Shown here in pieces: positions 15,199 through 20,148 of a stretch of DNA of 20,148 bases. The stretch's first letter is position 1. Each line of letters opens with the position of its first letter. Where the stretch lies: positions 1 to 20,148 of the forward strand of contig JAKFYM010000260.1 of NCBI GenBank assembly GCA_021730855.1. The letters are read 5' to 3'. The position numbers and the translations under genes were made by a program. Source of the stretch: Bdellovibrionales bacterium (GTDB lineage Bacteria; Bdellovibrionota; UBA1018; CAIPTA01). The notes under the pieces are model-generated. The model was not told the DNA's origin and made no database searches. It saw only the letters and a program-made list of their open reading frames with translations.

Positions 15199-16224
15199 CT
15201 AATTTTTCAAAAGCTTATTCCACTCGCGCGCCTTGCGGCCCTTCCAGTTTCCTTGCTGGTAGGCAAAGGCGGTGATGAGCGGGAAGGCGATCGTGGCTTC
15301 CGAGAACACCATCTGTTCGTAGGTGGTGTCTACCTTGCCCCAGGAGCAGGCTTCTTTCAGCGTGGAACCGGAGAGGGCGCCATCGCGCTCATCGGCCACG
15401 GTGATCTGCACGGCATACTTATGCATGGGCGCGTCCTTGCCTAGGAGCTCGGCGGCCACCACGGTGTCCTGCGCGAAGTTCTTGGGCACGCCCCCGCCCA
15501 CCATCAAGAGGCCGGATTCGCCCGCTTCCACCTTGATGCGCGTGAGCTCGGTGAAATCGGCCGCGGAATCGATGGTGAGCATCGGCTGGCCTTTCTTTCC
15601 CCATTGGTGCATCACGAAACCAAAGCCCGCCGAGCAGTCGGAGAAAGCCGGGCAGAAGATCGGGAGCTTTTTCTCATAGGCGGTGCGCACGATCGAGCCT
15701 TGGCCGATGTTCTTGCGCACGAGGTAGGCGCCCATTTCCTCGATGAATTCGCGCGAAGAGTAGGGCTTGGCCGGAAGCTCGTTGCAGATCTGGCCGATCG
15801 TATTGTCGCAGATGCGGAGCTCGTCCTCGTTGATATAGGTGTCGTAGATGCGGTCGATATGGAGGTCGCGCAGCTCGTGGTCGTTCACAAAGGGCGTGCC
15901 CTTGTAGTGGCTGAACCCCAGGGCTTCGAAGAAATCCTGGTCCACGATATTGGCGCCCGTCGAGACGATGGCGTCTATCATATTGTTCTCGATCATCGTC
16001 ACGATCGACTTGCGCAAGCCCGCCGAGATCAGGGAGCCGGCGAGGCAGAGCCAGACGGTGGCTTGTTTGTCCGACACCATGCGGTCGAAGATGTCCGCGG
16101 CATTGGCTAGGTTACGGGCCTGGAAGGCCATGTTGCGGAAGGAGTGGATGATCGGGGCGGCATCGATTTTTGTGATGTCGATATGCTCGATTTTGTCCTT
16201 CAAAAATTCTTTTTGCGTGCTCAT
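15199..16224 (-). CDS. Deoxyhypusine-synthase-family enzyme, probable polyamine (homospermidine) synthase (341 aa)
   Basis: The family transfers a butylamine group from spermidine with NAD; bacterial members lack an eIF5A substrate and several make homospermidine (SpeY type). Family marks are STGANIVDQD near 88-97, GGGVPKNF (243-250) and SWGKV (294-298), whose Lys297 matches the catalytic lysine of human deoxyhypusine synthase (Lys329, also in SWGK). FSEATIAFPL follows, as in the family. The length, 341, fits. The start chosen is the ATG at 16224, preceded by TTTGGGGGGA; an in-frame extension upstream to a TTG at 16332 has no family similarity. The gene is divergent from prfB and ends in a strong terminator. 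Substrate preference cannot be decided, so no symbol is given; homospermidine synthesis is the most likely role. Confidence 0.92.
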   Translation of the reverse strand: MSTQKEFLKDKIEHIDITKIDAAPIIHSFRNMAFQARNLANAADIFDRMVSDKQATVWLCLAGSLISAGLRKSIVTMIENNMIDAIVSTGANIVDQDFFEALGFSHYKGTPFVNDHELRDLHIDRIYDTYINEDELRICDNTIGQICNELPAKPYSSREFIEEMGAYLVRKNIGQGSIVRTAYEKKLPIFCPAFSDCSAGFGFVMHQWGKKGQPMLTIDSAADFTELTRIKVEAGESGLLMVGGGVPKNFAQDTVVAAELLGKDAPMHKYAVQITVADERDGALSGSTLKEACSWGKVDTTYEQMVFSEATIAFPLITAFAYQQGNWKGRKAREWNKLLKN

Positions 16225-16326
16225 TTCAGTCCCCCCAAAGGCCTCTGCGACAGTCCGCCGGGCTGAATTGCACGAGCGGGGAGCAGAGCGGCTTGGTCTC
16301 TCCTTCGTACAAGAAAAATAAAGCGA

Positions 16327-16355
16327 CTGCAAGCGGCCCTTTTTTCCTTTATGAT
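16327..16355 (+). promoter_or_regulatory. Candidate prfB promoter giving a nearly leaderless mRNA
   Basis: TATGAT (16350-16355, 5/6 match to the -10 consensus) is 17 bp after CTGCAA (3/6 match to the -35). Transcription would start near 16362, only about three bases before the prfB ATG at 16365. No Shine-Dalgarno sequence precedes this ATG. Confidence 0.45.
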
Positions 16356-16364
16356 GCCCCCACT

Positions 16365-17517
16365 ATGCAAGAAATCTCGCTGAACGAATGCCGCAAAATC
16401 ATGGACACCAAGAGGGCCAAGCTGGAAGCTCTCGGGAGGTCGCTTTGATGTGGAGACCAAGGAACGCCGCCTAGGCGAGATCCAGGCGATGGAGGCGGAC
16501 CCGGATTTCTGGACCGACAACCGCCGCGCCCAGCAGATTCAAAAAGAGAAGTCTCAGCTCAGCAATACGTTGGCCGAGTTCCGCTCGCTGCGCCAGAAGG
16601 TGGACGATGCCGAGGCTCTGATCGAGCTGGCCGGGGAAGACCCTTCCGACGCTTCCCTCCTTAGCGAGCTGCAGTCCACGATCGATCACCTCAGCCCGAA
16701 AGTGGAGGAGATGGAAACCCGCACCCTGCTTGGCGGCGAGAACGATGCCCGCAATGCTTTCCTGAACATCAATTCCGGCGCGGGCGGCACCGAATCCCAG
16801 GACTGGGCCCAGATGCTGCTGCGGATGTATACGCGCTGGTGCGATAAAAAGGGCTTTCCCTACGAGATCGTGGAGGTCTCGGCCGGCGAGGAAGCGGGCA
16901 TCAAGAGCGCCACGATGCTTGTCAAGGGGCAGTTCGCCTACGGCCTCCTGCGCGCCGAGGTGGGGGTGCATCGGTTGGTTCGCATATCCCCCTTCGATTC
17001 CAATAAGCGGCGGCATACGAGCTTTTCTTCTGTGTATGTGTATCCCGAGGTGGACGACGACGTGGAGATCGAGGTGAAGGAAACCGACATCCGCGTGGAC
17101 GTGTTCCGCTCCGGCGGATCGGGCGGGCAGGGCGTGAACACCACCGACTCGGCCGTGCGCATCACCCACTATCCTTCGGGCCTGGTGGTGGTCTGCCAAA
17201 ATGAGCGATCCCAGATCAAGAACCGCGCCACTGCGATGAAGGTGCTGAAAGCGCGCCTCTATGAGCGTTATTTAGAAGAGGAGCGCGCCAAGCAGGCCGC
17301 CGTCGAGGCCACCAAAAAGGCGGCGGAGTGGGGCTCGCAGATACGCTCGTATGTGCTGCACCCCTATCGAATGGTGAAGGACCATCGCACAGGCGAAGTC
17401 ACTTCTTCTGCCGAGGATGTGCTGGATGGCGTCTTGGATCCCTTCATCCGCACCTTCCTCCTATTCGACAAGGGCATGATCGAACGCAAGGGCGGCGCGG
17501 ATGCCGAGGATGTGTGA
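16365..17517 (+). CDS. prfB: Peptide chain release factor 2 with programmed +1 frameshift (383 aa)
   Basis: RF2 releases peptides at UGA and UAA. The first 27 codons (16365-16445) run from ATG to CTT and meet an in-frame TGA (16446-16448); skipping the T at 16446 continues translation as GAT GTG GAG to the TGA at 17515. The site has the standard design: an internal ribosome-binding stretch GGGAGG (16434-16439), one codon, then CTT TGA, as in E. coli. Low RF2 thus favours frameshifting and RF2 synthesis. The protein shows the RF2 tripeptide SPF (ISPFDSNKRRHTSF), the catalytic GGQ loop (GGSGGQGVN), and the RF2 N-terminal coiled region. 383 residues is slightly above E. coli RF2 (365). The gene ends 6 bp from a convergent gene. 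Confidence 0.96.
16434..16448 (+). promoter_or_regulatory. prfB programmed +1 frameshift site
   Basis: GGGAGG, TCG, CTT, TGA: an internal Shine-Dalgarno three bases before the slippery CTT and the in-frame TGA. Spacing equals that of the E. coli site (AGGGGG TAT CTT TGA). It autoregulates RF2 level. Confidence 0.95.
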
Positions 17518-17523
17518 TGGCTC

Positions 17524-18084
17524 TTAGGGACAAACCCGCGCTTGCTGGCTGGCCGAGAGGCGCAGTTCGGAGCTGGGTTTGAAGGCGCGAATGCGGCTGA
17601 GGATCTTGCCGTACTTGCCTAGGTTGCGGCGGTCGGCAATATTTTCGGCCCAATAGTCTGCGGCGCGTGCGCCGGACCAGTCACAGAATTGTTGCAAGGC
17701 ATAGGCGGCCACTTCGCCCGCGGCATGCCAGCCATTCCAGCAATGCACTAGCACCGGGCCGGTGCCTCGGGTGATGGATGCATGCACCTCTTGCAGGATC
17801 GGACCCACGCCTGAGCCGCGAAAATTTCCGCCTGTGTACTCGATCGAGCCGCGCGAGCAGGAGTGGGTGCCGCGGTTGGAGAATCCTTCGGTAGGATAAA
17901 GGTAGAAGGCTTTGCGCACGCCCGCTTCGCAGAGGCCTTTGACGGTCTCGTTAGAAAGGGAATGACGATTACCCGGGCCGCCGGCGCGGATCAGGGCGCC
18001 TTCGAGCACCGTTTTTTCATAGCGCAATCCACTGCCGGCGAACGCTGGAGTGCAGAGTAGAGACAAAAGCAAAAAGAATTTCAT
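17524..18084 (-). CDS. Secreted tyrosine/dual-specificity phosphatase-like protein lacking the catalytic Arg (186 aa)
   Basis: Residues 1-16 form a signal peptide (PAFA end), so the protein is exported. The early part, ALIRAGGPGN then VKGLCEAGVRKAFYLYP (about 30-63), is like the start of small Cys-based phosphatases, where RSGQP and a LGVKTVIDLR-type strand stand. The P-loop region is VLVHCWNGWHAAGEVAAYAL (111-130), with His114 and Cys115 in place, Gly118 present and a helix following. The family needs an Arg six residues after the Cys (HCX5R); here it is Ala121, with His120 beside it. So either the protein is a pseudo-phosphatase or it uses different chemistry. Extra Cys (52, 76, 134, 185) may form disulfides. 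AAGGGGGGATTT precedes the ATG. The fold call is from motif order. Confidence 0.85.
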   Translation of the reverse strand: MKFFLLLSLLCTPAFAGSGLRYEKTVLEGALIRAGGPGNRHSLSNETVKGLCEAGVRKAFYLYPTEGFSNRGTHSCSRGSIEYTGGNFRGSGVGPILQEVHASITRGTGPVLVHCWNGWHAAGEVAAYALQQFCDWSGARAADYWAENIADRRNLGKYGKILSRIRAFKPSSELRLSASQQARVCP

Positions 18085-18161
18085 AAATCCCCCCTTAAGA
18101 AATGAGTCAGGGACTTAGGTAATGCGTAAGGCTGTTTTTGTGCAAGCCCCTGTGGCGAATT

Positions 18162-18650
18162 CTACAGCTGGCAGAAGTCTCTGGGGAGAGGTGTTAGTTG
18201 CAGGACGTCGTCTACGCCGGGGGCGGGTGTGAGGTATTTGGGCTTTTTGCTTGCGCCGCAGCCGCCCTCGATCACGAAACTTTCATTCTTGATCTGCAGG
18301 GCTCCGTTCTTTTGTCCCCAGGCTCTCACGCTCCCGCCCTCGCATTCCATGGTGCATTGCTCAGTGGCGAGGTTGCAGGGCAGGTAGGCTCTATAAATTT
18401 TGTAGAACTCCTTTTCCCCGCGCAGGCTCAGCTCGATCTCTAGGTAGTTGTTGGGGTGGGCAGGGTCGGTCTTGTCGGAGACCACTTTGGCCCGGATGGT
18501 TTTTATCTGCGAGCGCTTGGGCTCGCTGGAGGAGAATTCGCGGCCGAAACACAGAGGCTGCCCATGGCTGGCTTGCGCAAAGATCGCGGATAGGGGGATT
18601 TTATCGGCGCTGGCGTGAGCCAGGAGGGGGAAAAGGGCGAGTAGGAACAT
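18162..18650 (-). CDS. Secreted six-Cys protein of unknown function (162 aa)
   Basis: Not recognised. The signal peptide MFLLALFPLLAHASA ends near residue 13-15. The mature protein has six Cys (34, 92, 99, 103, 131, 160), enough for three disulfides, and is mostly beta-rich, with a central IEIELSLRG..FYKIYRAYL segment at 71-90. The start is the ATG at 18650 because AAGGAG lies seven bases before it and the signal peptide begins there; the in-frame ATG at 18671 would add seven residues and has no ribosome-binding site. It lies 77 bp upstream of the phosphatase-like gene on the same strand, so the two may be co-transcribed, and no terminator is seen between them. Confidence 0.8.
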   Translation of the reverse strand: MFLLALFPLLAHASADKIPLSAIFAQASHGQPLCFGREFSSSEPKRSQIKTIRAKVVSDKTDPAHPNNYLEIELSLRGEKEFYKIYRAYLPCNLATEQCTMECEGGSVRAWGQKNGALQIKNESFVIEGGCGASKKPKYLTPAPGVDDVLQLTPLPRDFCQL

Positions 18651-18795
18651 GGGGGCACTCCTTGGGTTCATGGGAGGATATACCAGAAGGAACGGGGTGT
18701 CTCTCGCGGGAGACGGGGGCAGGGCCTGGGATTCAAGCCACGGACTTTTTTGGTCGATTAAGACTAAGGTTCCTTACTGTTTTGGGGGATAGGTT

Positions 18796-20052
18796 ATGCG
18801 TACTCTCTCTATATTGCTCGCGATGATTTTGGTTCCGAGCTCGGCTTCGGCAGAGGAGCTAAGCGTGGTGATGCGCTCGGTGCAGCAGTTGCAGCAGGCG
18901 AATGTGCAGTGTGTGGCTCCTACGTATGATCCGACTCCTCCGTTGATGACTCCAGGGCCTCATATGAGACCAATCTGCAATCAGTGCAAACAAGAAGTAG
19001 AATCTTGGAAAGCGCAGATCCAAAAAGACGCAAACACCGCTGTGGGCAATGACGGAGCGCTAACCGCGCAAGGATCGGCGGCCACTTCTCAGGCCGCTAA
19101 TTCCATGGCCCAGGCCCAACGAGCTGGCCAGCAACACGCCAATACCAATTACCAAGCAGGCAGCAACACCCAAGCCGGTCGCTCGCAAAACGCGGCGCAG
19201 TTGGCTTCGCAGTTTCAGCAATGCGCGAGTGAGATCCAGAGCGCTTGTAGTGGTTCGATTGCTCCAGATGACCAGGCCGCTGGCCAACAAGCCAGCCAGG
19301 CTTGCAATAGCGGAGCGCAGGATGCCACGCGCGTGGCCCAAGAGAAGGCTTCTAGCGGCGGTGGCATGCAGGGCCTAGGCGAGATTGCGGGTGCCCTGGG
19401 CCAGGCGCTAGGCCCCTTGGCGCAACTCATGCAAAAAAAGCCCTCTACCAATAGTGGCCTCACGGGACCAGACTCTTCCTCGGGCATCAATGCCCCCCCG
19501 GCTTCGATCAATCTGGGTTCTCGTCCTGGAGCTAGCACCGTGGGAATTTCGGAAGTGGCTACGGCTGGCGAAAGTTTGGGAGAGACTGCGCTGGGGCAGT
19601 CCGGAAATTACGCGGGCACGGGCTCGAGCTCGGCTGGTTCTTATCCGCATTCGGCTGTGGGTGAATTTGGTTTAGGCAGCGGGATCAATACCTCTGGCGA
19701 CGTGAGCGCGATGCCAGGCACGAGCAGCGGCTCCGGTGGTGGCTCGGGCCGCAATAGCTCGGGATCTAGCACGGCGCCTAAGGATGCTTTGGCCAAGAGC
19801 AGTGAGTCTTTCGAATACTCTGGGGGAGGGGGCGCGAAGTCGGCTTTCCTGGGCCTCAAGAGCAAAGGCAATGAGCTGGCCGAGCTTGCCGGGGCCGATC
19901 TTGGTCGGGGGAATGATATCTTTAAGAGCGAGGGCGAACGCACCCTGGCTAGCGAAGAGAGCGCCGCCGATGTGCATAGCGAAGACGCCTCGACGCTCTT
20001 CCGCGTGATCCACCTCAAGATGGTGGAAGTCTCAAGGCGTGGGAATATCTAG
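18796..20052 (+). CDS. Secreted Gly/Ser/Gln/Ala-rich low-complexity protein (418 aa)
   Basis: Not recognised. The signal peptide ends at ASA (19), leaving a mature protein of about 400 residues. The first part has six Cys (39, 61, 64, 143, 151, 170), including CNQC (61-64). A Gln/Ala/Asn/Ser-rich segment (about 90-185) probably forms extended helices or a coiled coil, and about 216-330 is Gly/Ser-rich and disordered (GSGGGSGRNSSG near 312-323). A short ordered piece near 395-418 (TLFRVIHLKMVEV) closes the chain and may be a conserved C-terminal helix. GGGGGATAGGTT precedes the ATG. A strong terminator follows. The composition suggests a surface, matrix or assembly protein; no enzyme motif is present. 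Confidence 0.82.
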   Translation: MRTLSILLAMILVPSSASAEELSVVMRSVQQLQQANVQCVAPTYDPTPPLMTPGPHMRPICNQCKQEVESWKAQIQKDANTAVGNDGALTAQGSAATSQAANSMAQAQRAGQQHANTNYQAGSNTQAGRSQNAAQLASQFQQCASEIQSACSGSIAPDDQAAGQQASQACNSGAQDATRVAQEKASSGGGMQGLGEIAGALGQALGPLAQLMQKKPSTNSGLTGPDSSSGINAPPASINLGSRPGASTVGISEVATAGESLGETALGQSGNYAGTGSSSAGSYPHSAVGEFGLGSGINTSGDVSAMPGTSSGSGGGSGRNSSGSSTAPKDALAKSSESFEYSGGGGAKSAFLGLKSKGNELAELAGADLGRGNDIFKSEGERTLASEESAADVHSEDASTLFRVIHLKMVEVSRRGNI

Positions 20053-20075
20053 GCGTTTTGAGAAGGCGTGGAGAG

Positions 20076-20103
20076 AAGGAGCCCAAGTGGGCTCCTTTTT
20101 TTT
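20076..20103 (+). terminator. Rho-independent terminator after the Gly/Ser-rich protein gene
   Basis: GGAGCCC (20078-20084) pairs perfectly with GGGCTCC (20089-20095) over an AAGT loop, extended by two A-T pairs, then eight T. It lies 23 bp after the stop codon. Confidence 0.93.
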
Positions 20104-20148
20104 GGCAAAAATTGGGGGTTGGGACGCGCGGGATTGGCCACTCGCTCG

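Noticed and set aside
14636..15202. Antisense open frame across hldD and the terminator
   Set aside because: It opposes a clear HldD gene, runs through a strong terminator hairpin and resembles no protein.
16225..16332. N-terminal extension of the deoxyhypusine-synthase-like protein to a TTG
   Set aside because: The added residues have no family similarity, and a strong GGGGGGA ribosome-binding site precedes the internal ATG at 16224.
16471..17199. Long antisense open frame inside prfB (242 codons)
   Set aside because: Shadow of a strongly conserved RF2 gene at high GC; the translation is His/Arg/Leu-rich with no recognisable domain.
18651..18671. Upstream ATG for the six-Cys secreted protein
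   Set aside because: No ribosome-binding site precedes it; AAGGAG lies between it and the ATG at 18650, where the signal peptide starts.
1..20148. CRISPR arrays, insertion sequences, phage or integrase genes, rRNA
   Set aside because: Looked for on both strands; no regularly spaced repeats, transposase or integrase motifs, or rRNA sequence seen.

Overview
The window is a gene-dense stretch (roughly mid-50s % GC by eye) of a Gram-negative, outer-membrane-bearing bacterium. Evidence for this is a TamA/TamB pair, the lipopolysaccharide heptose enzyme HldD, one candidate lipoprotein and eight predicted secreted proteins with Sec signal peptides. RF2 carries the classic frameshift site. The many unrecognised small secreted proteins and the deoxyhypusine-synthase-like polyamine enzyme are compatible with a Bdellovibrionota/Oligoflexia-type organism. 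That placement is an inference; no rRNA or other decisive marker is present. There is no CRISPR array, insertion sequence, integrase or phage gene, so this looks like chromosomal backbone with lineage-specific secreted proteins between housekeeping genes.

Layout. 1-1860: a small candidate lipoprotein (+) converges with a 471-residue secreted protein (-) that has the layout of an atypical kinase (FAM20/HipA/PI3K-like). 1943-5603: two overlapping genes (+) encode the two halves of a heterodimeric ABC exporter with complementary degenerate ATP sites. 5635-9701: tamA-tamB operon (-). 9923-10727: a two-gene operon (+) of unknown exported proteins behind a promoter whose -10 lies in a palindrome. 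10804-12069: a YegD-type short Hsp70 (+). 12198-13538: a secreted SGNH hydrolase and a Cys-containing secreted protein (both -).

13845-16224 (-): deoxyhypusine-synthase-like enzyme, strong terminator, hldD, tRNA-Ala(TGC), strong terminator. 16365-17517 (+): prfB (RF2) with a programmed +1 frameshift, divergent from the polyamine gene. 17524-18650 (-): a secreted tyrosine-phosphatase-like protein lacking the catalytic Arg, and a six-Cys secreted protein. 18796-20052 (+): a Gly/Ser/Gln-rich secreted protein followed by a strong terminator.

Functional themes are envelope biogenesis (TamAB, HldD, ABC exporter), core translation (RF2, tRNA-Ala), polyamine metabolism, and exported proteins that keep a recognisable enzyme fold but have altered active sites: kinase-like, phosphatase-like and SGNH. 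Genes often converge with only 6-31 bp between stop codons. Several start codons use an unusual GGGGGG(A) ribosome-binding site, and two starts (the ABC gene and prfB) look nearly leaderless.
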